Source of the DNA: Vibrio crassostreae
GTDB lineage: Bacteria; Pseudomonadota; Gammaproteobacteria; Enterobacterales; Vibrionaceae
NCBI RefSeq assembly: GCF_024347415.1
Contig: NZ_AP025479.1
Location: 1-64,000 of the forward strand
Direction: 5' to 3'
Length of the DNA: 64,000 bases
This document shows, one piece after another, positions 14,501 to 22,835 of this stretch (within the stretch, counting starts at the first letter, position 1; the number at the start of each line of letters is the position of its first letter). The notes beneath the pieces were generated by a model that was not told the origin of the DNA, ran no database searches, and worked only from the letters and a program-made list of their open reading frames with translations. Made by a program: the position numbers and the translations under genes.

Positions 14501-17339
14501 AGCCACCGGCTTCTTCAAAGGCGTAACGCACCGCTTCCACCACTAACGCTTTTTGGCTAAACGCCGCTTCTCGCTCTGAGAGGTGGTTCAGGGCAAAACT
14601 GACCGCTTTTTCGATGAGTGGGGCGTTTTGCGCTTTGGCTAGTGCTGACAGTGCCTGACTGACATCGTGCTTTAGCCAATCTTGGGTGGCGTCATTTAGG
14701 TAGCGGTCGTTGACGTTTTGCGTCTGTAATACACGCTCAATGGCTGACGGGGAGACTTGCTCTTTCTCAAGTACGCTTTGGGCTTTGTCCGGTTTGTCGG
14801 TGAAGATATCAAGGCGCTCTGTTTTTTCGGTCAGGTCGTTTATCAGGGGCTTAGATAAAGTAAATGCTTTACCTGACAGCAAGGTATGGGCTTTTTGCTC
14901 AATATGGTGGGCGCCGTGAACATAGTCGTATTGCAGCGGCGCGTCTTTTAAGCTCTCTAAGTTGACGCGCTGCGTTTGACCTTGGCTCTCAAGCGTGAGG
15001 CTCTCTTTGTCAGTGTGCGTGACAAGGTAACTTCGATTGGCGTCCAAACCGGCAGGGAAGTGTTTGCCTAACGTACGAAGACGTTCGCCTTGGGCGATGT
15101 TGAGGCTTTGCGGTTTGCTGATTTGCATCTTCATGCGCTTAAAGGTGCGACTGGACGGGTCAAAGGTGTGTGACTGTCCATCGCGTTTGCTGAGTGCGGT
15201 CATGGTGTTGCTCTCTTTATCGATGCTGGCGATGACAAAGCTCTGAGGTTTGTTTTTCTCCCAGTGGGTGAGTGTCATGCCTGGTTTGTAGTGTTGAACG
15301 AGGGGTTGTTGCGCTTTGGAGAGGTGGTGAGGGGTTTGAGTGAATAGGGTGGTTTCGTGTCTGGCGAGGGCGCCGGTATTTTTGAGCTGGCCCCGTATCG
15401 CTTCGGTTAACCGCCGCTGCTCGACGCTGGAGGTGGCAATCACTTGCGTGTTGGCTTTATCGGGGAGGTCGGCGTACACCCGCGCTATCCTATCGGTGTC
15501 ATTGTCATGCAGTTTCACGTTGGTATGGCTGGCTCGCTTGCCGACCCAAGAATGACTCTCCACGTTGCCTTTTTGATACAGTGAGATAGCGTTATTGGCT
15601 TTAAATCCCTGGCGGCTTGATACGCGATTAAGCATCACCACTTTACTGCTCGATTGTTTGGCTTTATCGGTGAGGGCTAACAGCTCATTGGCGCTCATCT
15701 TATTGGCGTCATCGATGAGCAAGACGTCTTTATTGGTCAGCGGCGTATCGCTTTGCAATAAGCTGTGGGTGGTGTGGCGCTGCTCTGGTGAAAAGAGCTG
15801 ACCGACCCAGGCGCTGAGTGTTTGACTCTTGCGCTGTACGCTCTCCATGCCCTCTGTCTTAGCTTTCACGCTTTGGGAGACCAATTGGACACGTTTACCG
15901 CTGTGATTGCCTACGTTGAGTAGCTGCTGCGCAATATCTTGTGATGAGCCGTGTACATGGACCACATGGAACTGTTTGGTGGAGTGGTACAGGTCAGTCA
16001 AGATACGCTGCTGGTTTTCAGGGATAGCAAGCTTGTTGAGCGTGCTGGATTCAACGTGGGTGCGCATGTGATGCGCCCGACCTTGGGTGCTGTCGATAAG
16101 CGCTTGTTCGTTATCAATTAAGCCTTTGGTGGTGTATTGCCCTTTTTGACTGAGTCCTATCAAGTCGCCCTGTTTAATCATTTCATCCGCGACTTTTTTG
16201 ATATCAATAGCGTTGAGTTGTACGCCGCCTTTGGTGAACTCTGAGGCGGTGAGTTCAATGATTTTTTCTAGGTGTAACGCGGTGCTGTATTGCCCTAGAT
16301 GGTCAATGGCTCTGCTGATGGCGGCTTTGGTTTCACCAAGTAGTGGGGTGTTTTGCGCTTCTTTCACTTGTTGCGCCATGGTGACAAGCTGGGCGGGCTC
16401 ATACCCTTGCTCTTTTACGGTGCTTTGCCACTGTTTGTTGAGGCTGTCACTGCTCTGGTAGGTCTTGCTTTTACGAGTATCGAGGTTTGCTACGTCTTTC
16501 GCCGCGCGAGAGTCAAAGCCTAAATCGAGTGTGCGTTGGTCAATTTGCTGTTTGCGAGTGGATGACGCATCAAGAATAGGCTGAGGGACACCGCTGATTT
16601 CGAACTGACCGTTGCCGACGCCTCGCGTGGAATAACCGAGTGTTTCTGCCTCTTTAGCCAATTGGCTCTGGTACAAGATACCGTAGTATTTTTGGAAGTT
16701 GTAAATGCGCTCGCCAGTCCCGTTAATCACGCCCCCTTTTTGTTTTAGGCTGGATGCAAGCGTGCGAAGTTTTCCTTCTTGGTCGCGCGTCATGTTAGCG
16801 GCTAGCGCGTGAGAGTGGACCTGTGGGTCGTTTTCACGGCTGGTCTTGTGGCGTACGACCGCGAATATCATCGAGTCGGTGTTGTGAAACTCGCGCGCTC
16901 CCTCTTTGTTGATGGTAGTGAATTGTGCCACGTCTTTTTCTAGTTCTGTTAAGGCGAATTTTACAGCGTTATTGTGTGCTTCAATAAGTCGATTGTCGCC
17001 ACTTACAAGCGCAAGAACACTGACGGTTTTAGGTGCAGAAAAGGTCAGGTCGAAGCCCGATTTATGATTATTTCGTTTCCCTTTAATGGTTTCACCACCA
17101 AGGTTGCCAGAGAGCACCGATTCTAGAGTGGCTTGCTCTACGGGTTTACCCGCCAGTCCCGCTTCGATGGCCAGCTTGCCATGCCAGAAGGTGTTTTCTT
17201 CCTGGTCTTTTTCCTTGAGGTAATAGTTATCGCCCGCGTCTTTTTCTAAAGAGACGTCAGGTAGGTCTTTGGGGTTTTCTTCGCTGAGGTAATATTTGGC
17301 AGCGCCAGAAGCGGATTTCAGAGGGCTAATAGAAAGCAT
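11562..17339 (-). CDS. traI: TraI, MobF relaxase-helicase with extra primase-like C-terminus
   Basis: At 1925 residues this is longer than F TraI (1756). The N-terminal TrwC-type relaxase has paired tyrosines Y16/Y17 and a His triad at H164, H175 and H177 ('RHKTSRENDPQVHSHALAAN'). It would nick oriT and stay covalently bound to the transferred strand. A degenerate helicase-like domain follows, then an active-looking RecD-type helicase with Walker A 'GLAGTGKSTML' near residue 1040 and 'FFLDESSM' as Walker B. From about residue 1560 the sequence resembles a primase/Toprim region ('FGIGKSAIKVTLTGEHRGYF', 'LINLIMSHKEMNYKAAM', then 'LHPAMLTNIHNKQGETKAIE'). The expected EGIE of that Toprim type reads TSIE, so the catalytic Glu seems lost. 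It is last in the transfer cluster, with a duplicated leader upstream (17340). Confidence 0.93.
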   Translation of the reverse strand: MLSISPLKSASGAAKYYLSEENPKDLPDVSLEKDAGDNYYLKEKDQEENTFWHGKLAIEAGLAGKPVEQATLESVLSGNLGGETIKGKRNNHKSGFDLTFSAPKTVSVLALVSGDNRLIEAHNNAVKFALTELEKDVAQFTTINKEGAREFHNTDSMIFAVVRHKTSRENDPQVHSHALAANMTRDQEGKLRTLASSLKQKGGVINGTGERIYNFQKYYGILYQSQLAKEAETLGYSTRGVGNGQFEISGVPQPILDASSTRKQQIDQRTLDLGFDSRAAKDVANLDTRKSKTYQSSDSLNKQWQSTVKEQGYEPAQLVTMAQQVKEAQNTPLLGETKAAISRAIDHLGQYSTALHLEKIIELTASEFTKGGVQLNAIDIKKVADEMIKQGDLIGLSQKGQYTTKGLIDNEQALIDSTQGRAHHMRTHVESSTLNKLAIPENQQRILTDLYHSTKQFHVVHVHGSSQDIAQQLLNVGNHSGKRVQLVSQSVKAKTEGMESVQRKSQTLSAWVGQLFSPEQRHTTHSLLQSDTPLTNKDVLLIDDANKMSANELLALTDKAKQSSSKVVMLNRVSSRQGFKANNAISLYQKGNVESHSWVGKRASHTNVKLHDNDTDRIARVYADLPDKANTQVIATSSVEQRRLTEAIRGQLKNTGALARHETTLFTQTPHHLSKAQQPLVQHYKPGMTLTHWEKNKPQSFVIASIDKESNTMTALSKRDGQSHTFDPSSRTFKRMKMQISKPQSLNIAQGERLRTLGKHFPAGLDANRSYLVTHTDKESLTLESQGQTQRVNLESLKDAPLQYDYVHGAHHIEQKAHTLLSGKAFTLSKPLINDLTEKTERLDIFTDKPDKAQSVLEKEQVSPSAIERVLQTQNVNDRYLNDATQDWLKHDVSQALSALAKAQNAPLIEKAVSFALNHLSEREAAFSQKALVVEAVRYAFEEAGGSITKEQVETELTKRSDTLSAEYSDGTRWTTHAALETEKRILQNIDDGKDQHQPFATPKQVQDFLNTKPRLTQGQKDAITLISTTKDSFVAIQGLAGTGKSTMLESNTELIQLVKEASQQPEQSVIGLAPTHAAVAELESKGVKAQTLDSLLSDIRQGNREASDYQHTLFFLDESSMVSNKQADEFTKLVNDSQSKTVKLGDKEQLLSLSAGKPFELAISQGRIDTAYMTDIIRQQNDTLLNAAQNIIDKQPQSALDKLQQQAPDTQGNRQHVISTLDEHRKDRHKAQLEATEKLPYMIAKDYLERTPETRENTLLILYTNKERDQTTEYIRVGLMKKSELGKENVIATRLRSIGATGEELTTMMPYQKGLILSTRPGEYATITHVDSEHGVVTLQDASTGKTRPFLPRNRDHTFTTLFSVSEKPLSTGDKIITRFTDKERGIKANVEYRITQATTDSIVAQSKTGQTLNLHPNALKDGHWDYAYSRTADMAQGSTYQHVISAIQSKGALTNLRRAGIDVTRASQHIRLYTDNTKQLVKSWLSKDSHKASAIETLNQIPPKDTTYFNRNALPHEDVRFQNKSGDFDYNKFREHINTQLPKYTESLAVQLLGQPNQSKSDRDYLTFGIGKSAIKVTLTGEHRGYFKDYTTGEKGALINLIMSHKEMNYKAAMNEAHKMLNEPDKYQLEENSKHEKLLSTTPRHIAQFEERAKDYINQSLPMDNTLAQTYLNKLGVNNIENNHVKFHPAVYSSEDRSLHPAMLTNIHNKQGETKAIEVTYLDTQGNKDSSLDINPRTLGTKSKQLTQFHQGEDLNTTIISTSIENSFLIRDQTQGQIDIINVNHKNDIQNISTDELRQNIIIVLNHGNHDLNPNNIEKIVENFNGRDIQFMSDDNLKEDIKSCLDKLEQDNSAHNIELSEPLISHQESELDTLNYNEKKETDSQSLDHFEPKEYSPQKEMEFNQSEKESHWEDREIDRELER

Positions 17340-17425
17340 GAGTATTTTCCTTATGCAACGTAAATTACCGCTAGCAGCAAAACTGAGCGGTGAGTGGAGG
17401 TTAAAGGGAAAGTAGAAGTAAAAAC
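17340..17425 (-). promoter_or_regulatory. traI leader, copy of an 85-bp repeated 5' element
   Basis: The 85 bases before the traI start are repeated at 18074-18160, before the preceding gene. The shared core includes GCTAGCAGCAAA and GAGCGGTGAGTGGAGGTTAA on the plus strand. Both copies end with AAGGAAAxTAC just before ATG on the minus strand, so the repeat contains the ribosome site. It could carry a shared translational control signal. Confidence 0.65.
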
Positions 17426-17446
17426 TGTGTGGACTAATTTGTTGGT

Positions 17447-18073
17447 TTATGGCTCAAAGCTTGAGTCGATAAATAAAACACTGCCGTAGCAAAATCGATT
17501 TAATGATGAGACATCGTCAATGAGCTCATAAAACCATTCGGGGCATTGATCATTGTTGTAGTGTTGAATAATGAGAATATTCTGCCTTGCCTCGTACATA
17601 GGGTGTCGGGTGATATAGTCAAGGATGTCAAATGCTGCGTCACTGTAAGCCATGTGACTATTAAAAATATCGTCAATCTTTTCGATGTGGTCGGAGAGCA
17701 TTTCATAGCGCTCATGCGCCTTGGTTTTTGAAAAGATGCTCTCTTTTTGCTGTTTATTGAAATGGCGCGGTCGTCTCATATTCACGAGGTGAAGGGGTAC
17801 ATGGCGCAAAGCGCAATAATAGGACGTCAGTTTTAAAACCGTTTCTGCCTCACTGGGAAAAATCATGTTGTTGTGTGTATATCCATCCCCTGCTTTTTTG
17901 AAAAGACGAAATAGGTAGGATGGGGTGTTTACGATAACCGCATTTAAATATCTGCTTGCCTCAAAATTTGGGGGCTGGAGCAAATTTGATTGAGGGTATT
18001 TTTTGGGGGGTGATGGCTTTGTGGTACGGATTAACTTGAAAAAGTTCGGCTTGATTTTGTCTTTGATTGACAT
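17447..18073 (-). CDS. Hypothetical 208-aa protein upstream of traI
   Basis: This soluble protein (MSIKDKIKPNFFKLIRTTKP...) has an N-terminal Pro/Lys-rich tail. The rest is mixed alpha/beta, with 'EAETVLKLTSYYCALRHVPL' and 'QNILIIQHYNNDQCPEWFYE'. I do not recognise the family. It shares an 85-bp leader with traI, so the two are likely controlled together at the translation level. It might be a transfer accessory protein. Confidence 0.5.
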   Translation of the reverse strand: MSIKDKIKPNFFKLIRTTKPSPPKKYPQSNLLQPPNFEASRYLNAVIVNTPSYLFRLFKKAGDGYTHNNMIFPSEAETVLKLTSYYCALRHVPLHLVNMRRPRHFNKQQKESIFSKTKAHERYEMLSDHIEKIDDIFNSHMAYSDAAFDILDYITRHPMYEARQNILIIQHYNNDQCPEWFYELIDDVSSLNRFCYGSVLFIDSSFEP

Positions 18074-18160
18074 GGTGGTATTTCCTTATGTAACGCAAAT
18101 TGCCGCTAGCAGCAAAGCTGAGCGGTGAGTGGAGGTTAAGGGGGAAGTGGAATTAAAAGA
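18074..18160 (-). promoter_or_regulatory. Second copy of the repeated 5' leader
   Basis: This is a copy of the element at 17340-17425, placed directly before the start codon of the 208-aa gene. By eye about 85 percent of positions match, and the most conserved part is near the ribosome site and the GCTAGCAGCAAA block. Confidence 0.65.
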
Positions 18161-18167
18161 GGTGTGG

Positions 18168-19691
18168 TTACAAAATGATCCCAACACAAGCAAAGGAATT
18201 GCTAGCGGTTAACGTTCGTTCTTCGTGAATGATGACGCCATTTTCATCAATGTGAATGGATGTAATGCCCGCTTTAAATCGGTCTAACGCTATGATTTCT
18301 TCATTGGTTAAATGCTTGCCATGAGTTAAGCATTCTAGACGGTTAAAGCTATATTCATCGGCGGCCATCGCTAGTTTCGAAGAATCAGAATGCTTCATGC
18401 ACTCATTGCCATACAGCCAATCTTGAGCACACTCTATATTTGGCTCTAACTGGTAAGTCATATGGTGGGTGACGCTTGCAAAAGAATGGGACTGGCTTGT
18501 CCATTTGTAGCTTACTTGAAAACAATCAACCTCATCGGGAATGACGGCATACCAACCTCGACTTTTCGGCGAGGTCTCTAAATGAACAGACACGTAGCGT
18601 TTGTTTGGCCAAAAGCGCTTTGTTTTTAGATTGCCGTTTGGTTTCGCCCAGTCGGGGCCTATAAACTCAAAATGAATGTCTGTTACCTTGTTGCTGGTCA
18701 GCTCAGGTGTCAGAAATATTCTAGGCGTAAATTGAAGGTATCGCTCCTTGGGGTATTGAGGCAAATGGATGTCGAGTTGGTGTTTAATGGCCGATTGGAT
18801 CTCTGAGTGTGCTTGAGTGTAGCATTCTGACCATTCAAGACTTTTTGCCGCCTCAATGGGTGACATGCCCCGGGCATATAAATCGATATAGGGTGTCCAA
18901 TCTATCTTGATGTATCGGTATGGGATTTTTTTGAGATGCGCTGCAAATGCCTTAAACCATTCTTTCCATTGGTCGTCATATTCGTTGGTCATTTTTCCGT
19001 TGAGATAATTAAGACCTTTGCGAGTAAAAGTTACGCACCTTTGATCATCGTTGAGTTCTAGGTACTCGTCTGAAATCAGTTGCTCTAATATGTCTCTGAT
19101 TAGCATGCCAGAGTGTGGGTAAACATCCAAAGCGCGCTCTTTTGCTTGAGACTTGCTCAAGCTCATTCGCTTTTCTTTCATGTGCGCTAGATACTGAGTG
19201 TTGATAGGGTCCACTTGGTAATTTTTTGTTCTTGGCCACAGCCAATCTAAAAGGTCGCGGGCATAGGCCGTATTCGGGCCTAATTCTAACGTATAGGACG
19301 TTGGCGCTTTGGGTAGTGGTGGAAGTTCTTCTTCATTGCCATTCATGGCGTTTAACTCTTCGGACGTTAAGTTTCTTAGTATGACATGGGTAAAGCCTTC
19401 AATATTGTCGATGTGCTCCCCCAAGCTGACTCTGACACTTTGGATGAAAGGAATGATGGATGCTTGGTTAAATAGAATGTTGTGGGTTGGCTCGTGGTGC
19501 GTGACTGCTTGCGCTTTTAAGTCGTCCCAGTCGCCATAACCTACCGCTTGAGCGCAAATCGATAACCATGTGTTTTTTTCGGGGGCGTTGCCCTGAATGA
19601 TTTCAGCGAAGGTAAGTTGATCGAATATAGTGTGTAATTGTTTCTTTAATATCGGTAGATGGTCAGAATTAAAGAGGGTCTTATTTGACAT
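18168..19691 (-). CDS. Hypothetical 507-aa plasmid protein
   Basis: The start at 19691 (MSNKTLFNSDHLPILKKQLH) has GGAAT upstream and avoids an upstream extension that would cross a terminator hairpin. The first 60 residues ('TWLSICAQAVGYGDWDDLKA') resemble the short N-terminal module of plasmid proteins that read (V/I)AxxxGYxxWxxL. The middle has a winged-helix-like stretch ('LIRDILEQLISDEYLELNDD'). The remainder is unknown and contains many aromatic residues but no membrane helix. It probably belongs to the transfer region by position only. Confidence 0.5.
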   Translation of the reverse strand: MSNKTLFNSDHLPILKKQLHTIFDQLTFAEIIQGNAPEKNTWLSICAQAVGYGDWDDLKAQAVTHHEPTHNILFNQASIIPFIQSVRVSLGEHIDNIEGFTHVILRNLTSEELNAMNGNEEELPPLPKAPTSYTLELGPNTAYARDLLDWLWPRTKNYQVDPINTQYLAHMKEKRMSLSKSQAKERALDVYPHSGMLIRDILEQLISDEYLELNDDQRCVTFTRKGLNYLNGKMTNEYDDQWKEWFKAFAAHLKKIPYRYIKIDWTPYIDLYARGMSPIEAAKSLEWSECYTQAHSEIQSAIKHQLDIHLPQYPKERYLQFTPRIFLTPELTSNKVTDIHFEFIGPDWAKPNGNLKTKRFWPNKRYVSVHLETSPKSRGWYAVIPDEVDCFQVSYKWTSQSHSFASVTHHMTYQLEPNIECAQDWLYGNECMKHSDSSKLAMAADEYSFNRLECLTHGKHLTNEEIIALDRFKAGITSIHIDENGVIIHEERTLTASNSFACVGIIL

Positions 19692-19715
19692 GGTAATTCC
19701 TTGATGAATGAACGT

Positions 19716-19740
19716 AAAAAAGCCTTGCAATGGCAAGGCT
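19716..19740 (-). terminator. Terminator-like hairpin before the 507-aa gene
   Basis: On the minus strand AGCCTTGC-CATT-GCAAGGCT (19740-19721) is followed by a T-run. It lies only about 25 bases upstream of the start at 19691, so it would end transcripts coming from the traD side or act as an attenuator. Confidence 0.75.
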
Positions 19741-19896
19741 TGGAAGAGTGGTTGAGTGATTATTCGAGATGATGAGGCTCTAGGGTGTAGTCTCCATGGG
19801 GCGTTACGCTTTTCATCGATTTTCCTTTAATGAATCTCATCAATGATAGGCCTTACGTGCGCTTATGGTGCACTATAACTAAATATCTAGTCATTA

Positions 19897-20385
19897 CTAA
19901 GATTGAGTCAGTGCACTTTTTAACACGATGGGTGCTAAGTAAATGAAAGTCAGGCCTATCGAATTCAATAAACCAAATAACGAGTACTCCATGCTGATGC
20001 TCAGGAGTAAAGCGAATCCTGCAGAGGTGAGTACGAGGTAGTGAGGAGTGTTGGGGCGTTTTTTAACAAAAAAACCACGATGCGCTTCAAACTATACAGT
20101 GATAAAGAGCCCGCGGACGCGATAGCCAACCACATGGAGATGAGCGGTCGCAGTGACGCATGCTTTTCATGTAGGTGGCCAATACCGATTTGATGGAAAT
20201 CGCGATTTTCTTGATGTCTTCGATGCCAGGGCGGCGGCCTCGGTGCCTTCCAGAAAATTACCTAACGCTTCAAGCTCACTGGTCAAAATTAAACTCAATA
20301 GGCGTGCGGTCGTCGCGGGTTTATTGTCCTGGCTCATGCGAAAGGCGGTGGATGAAAAATGGTGCGTTCCTAGTTTTAATTTTTG
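19897..20385 (-). pseudogene. Relic of a second traD joined to a membrane-protein remnant
   Basis: From 20385 down, the minus strand reads 'FRMSQDNKPATTARLLSLIL' and 'TSELEALGNFLEGTEAAALA', matching the intact TraD at 24.6-24.8 kb. A lost base then shifts the frame before 'AISIKSVLATYMKSMR'. After a deletion of about 45 codons it resumes as 'LRPLISMWLAIAS'. It then passes into a different hydrophobic sequence ('YLVLTSAGFALLLSISMEYS') ending at 19897. The Walker A region is absent. The DNA differs from intact traD at roughly a quarter of positions, so it is a diverged homologue rather than a recent copy. Confidence 0.75.
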
Positions 20386-20554
20386 CTGTCAGGGCGATTT
20401 CATTTCAACGACTCGAAGTGGGAGCAATCTGATACATAAGCAGTTTGAAAGTATTATCGACTTTTCTTACTCCATTGGGGTGCCCCTCTATACCTTTACA
20501 AAATAGGGCATTGATAACTTATGTGGACACTCAAACTGCAACGCTATCGACTCT

Positions 20555-20592
20555 CAGTTTCTATGGCTAGCTTGGTCATTCCATAGAAACTG
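20555..20592. repeat. Perfect 12-bp inverted repeat before helicase fragment
   Basis: CAGTTTCTATGG (20555-20566) and CCATAGAAACTG (20581-20592) are exact inverse copies with a 14-base spacer. The right arm ends ten bases before the candidate TTG start of the helicase fragment. It may be an operator, or a junction trace of the rearrangement that truncated the gene. Confidence 0.6.
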
Positions 20593-20602
20593 GAAAAAGA
20601 AA

Positions 20603-21553
20603 TTGAACATGAGTGGATACACAACTTTTAATGATGTTTTTTATGACTTCTCTGACCCTAATCATCCTGCATACAATAGCCACGACACTCAACGGCTACT
20701 GAAATACAACCATTTACTAATAGATGAGTTTAAAGACATATCACCCAATATTATTGGATTTTTTAGGCAAATAAAGAGACACCTTTCTTCTAATCAAACA
20801 AGACCGGGCGGTTCGCTCATTTGTATTGGGGATGACCTTCAATCAATTTATGGTTGGAGAGGGAGCTCTGCGCTGTACATTACGCATTTTGAGCGCTATT
20901 TCACAACAGACCATACTCATGAAAGCATATCACTAGAGGCAAACCATCGAAGCCACTCAACAATACTGACCAAAGGACAAACTTGCGCTGATAAAGTCAG
21001 AAATAAGTCCTCAAAAAGTTATAAAGTTTGTGCAAATGAAGAAAGACATGTTGATCCTGGATGTCATATTTATCCAGCCTACGAAGAAAGATTTTATTCG
21101 GATCTATACTCATACATCGACTACGAACTTGCTGCTATCACTCTTGAAAAAGAGTTGGAGAAAAGAAAACCTACGAAAGATAAGCCGATTTACATTTTAT
21201 ATAGATCTTTCAATAACAAATATTCAAAAAAATCTTTGAAATGGAACGACTTAATTAAGAAAAATGCTGACAAAATTAAGGTAATCAAGTCTCTAACTAT
21301 TCATGCTAGTAAGGGGCTTGAGGGGGACTGTGTCATCGTGTTAGGCAACATTCCCCCCTCCAAAACAAACCCTATCCGTGAAGGACTATATTATCAATCC
21401 CCTGATATCTCATCTACTTACTATGAGATGCAAGTAGATGAGGGTCATCGACTTGCATATGTTGCAATTACTCGTGCTAAACAAGTTTTACACTGGTTTT
21501 TCCAGTCCAACAGTAGCAGTGATAACTTAGCTCATTATCTACTAAATGAATGA
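20603..21553 (+). pseudogene. UvrD/Rep-like helicase, 5'-truncated
   Basis: The 316-codon frame carries SF1A helicase motifs in order: 'LLIDEFKDISP' (II), 'GDDLQSIYGWRGSS' (III), 'SLEANHRSHSTIL' (IV-like), 'LTIHASKGLEGDCVIVLG' (V) and 'RLAYVAITRAK' (VI). Motif I (Walker A) and the whole N-terminal domain are missing, and the frame is open upstream only to 20507. Full-length relatives have 600-700 residues. The start (TTG 20603 or ATG 20609) is therefore probably not native. Such helicases occur as DNA repair enzymes or as partners in phage-defence systems such as Gabija. It ends four bases before a convergent gene. Confidence 0.75.
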
Positions 21554-21556
21554 GAT

Positions 21557-22135
21557 TTATTCCAATGGATGCGTGGGCGGTGCTGCTGTCACTCGCTCTA
21601 TCTTTTGAGGTAATGGGTTGTCAGGGAACCGCTCAACATACAACAGCCAAAGAGCATGATCTGAGGCACTAAAAGATAACTCATCACGAAGGTGATTTTT
21701 CGTAAAATCTCCGACAGAGTATCTATCAAAGCAAAACGCTCTTCTAAACAGAAGAGCTTGTGCGTATGCACCTGGGTCATTGCTGGCAAGGCTACTCATT
21801 GCTTTCTTATCAATCGAGAGCATCCTCTCTGCCTTTGTTGCTATCTGAATGAGAAACTTCACCCACTCTTGAAGGTTCGGCGAGTTAAAGTTGTGGTCAA
21901 TTTTCATGCGGTTAGCTAAGTTCCGACAATCACTTAGAGTCGACCAGTCTTGTAATTGTTTAACGATGTCATTTTCTATGCTCAAAAACTGATGAACATG
22001 TTCGACAAGTTCCTCTTTAGAACAGTCAAAAAGAAATGCTTTGAATTCGTCTTTCATCTTAAGGGTCATTGGAAAAGAGGGAGCCGGATAGAATTCATTA
22101 TCCTCCTCTAAATAATTGTGGTCATACTTAGGCAT
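21557..22135 (-). CDS. Hypothetical 192-aa protein
   Basis: This soluble, acidic, helix-rich protein (MPKYDHNYLEEDNEFYPAPS...) includes 'QEWVKFLIQIATKAERMLSI' and 'LLYVERFPDNPLPQKIERVT'. It ends in a Pro-rich tail. The start has GGAGG nearby (AAGGAGGCC). No family is recognised. Being convergent with the helicase fragment and separated from it by 3 bases, it may have come with it as part of a lost defence or repair unit. Confidence 0.5.
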   Translation of the reverse strand: MPKYDHNYLEEDNEFYPAPSFPMTLKMKDEFKAFLFDCSKEELVEHVHQFLSIENDIVKQLQDWSTLSDCRNLANRMKIDHNFNSPNLQEWVKFLIQIATKAERMLSIDKKAMSSLASNDPGAYAQALLFRRAFCFDRYSVGDFTKNHLRDELSFSASDHALWLLYVERFPDNPLPQKIERVTAAPPTHPLE

Positions 22136-22253
22136 AAGGCCTCCTTAAATTTCTCATCAAGTTCGCCATTACTCTTGAATCGTGATATTTCATCAAGATA
22201 AGAGCGCAGATTAAACAACCGCTGACGCACTGCGTTTGTCGGGCTCACTCAAC

Positions 22254-22275
22254 CTCTACATGCAAGCATATAGCA
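22254..22275 (+). repeat. 22-bp repeat, copy 2
   Basis: This is an exact copy of the 22 bases at 997-1018. It is preceded by CTGACGCACTGCG...TTGTCGG, similar to the sequence before copy 1. The surrounding gap 22136-22468 contains no credible gene. Confidence 0.55.
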
Positions 22276-22468
22276 GGTAGAGCAAACCAATATTTATCCA
22301 GAAAGGTTAAAATGGGGTGGGTACAGTCGCCCCGTATTTGGAAAGTGAAGCCATTGAATGTTCTGCTTATTCAGGGCTCTTACCCATAAGAGGGAACGTG
22401 CAGGGGATGTATTTTCGCTTCGATATGACCGTCTTTAAATATCGTAGAACAATAGAGTTTGATCGTTT

Positions 22469-22810
22469 TTATAACTCAGGAAAAATTTTCTTAAGCTCAC
22501 GATGGAGATTAGCTGGGCAATTTCCAATTGCGATCCAATAGTCAACAATACCTTTGATTTTGCCGATATCTGCATGACCGTTGTCATGCATAATTTTCAT
22601 TAACTCTAAAGTCGGAATAGACTTCACTTCAAACGCTTCAGCTAACTCAGCCATGTCTTGATCATCTGTCACCACAGGAATATCTAACTCTAGCGCATAC
22701 GCAATGTAGAGGGCATCAACCTTTTAGCGTCTCTATAAGTAAGCACGAAATGTCGCCAGTCGTTCGTCGAGCATATCGAGAACAAAGAGTGGTTCAGGTT
22801 GTTTTAACAT
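22469..22810 (-). pseudogene. PIN-domain (VapC-like) remnant
   Basis: The frame from ATG 22810 encodes 25 codons, then two in-frame stops around 22730, then 'VDALYIAYALELDIPVVTDD' and 'QDMAELAEAFEVKSIPTLEL'. That is the central DAxxxAxALxxxxPVVTDDxDM block of PIN-fold nucleases, with acidic residues in place. The first conserved Asp and the N-terminal strand are missing. From Met at 22675 a 68-residue piece could still be made but lacks a full active site. It is probably a dead toxin or PIN protein. Confidence 0.55.
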
Positions 22811-22835
22811 GTCAGGGCCGCATCGTATTTTTTCA

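Noticed and set aside
20153..20506. Plus-strand 117-codon frame
   Set aside because: It is the shadow of the minus-strand traD relic; the matching shadow exists opposite intact traD near 24.6 kb.
997..22275. Integron attC sites around the 22-bp repeats
   Set aside because: The core sites GTTRRRY and RYYYAAC in the right places were not found, and no integrase gene is present.
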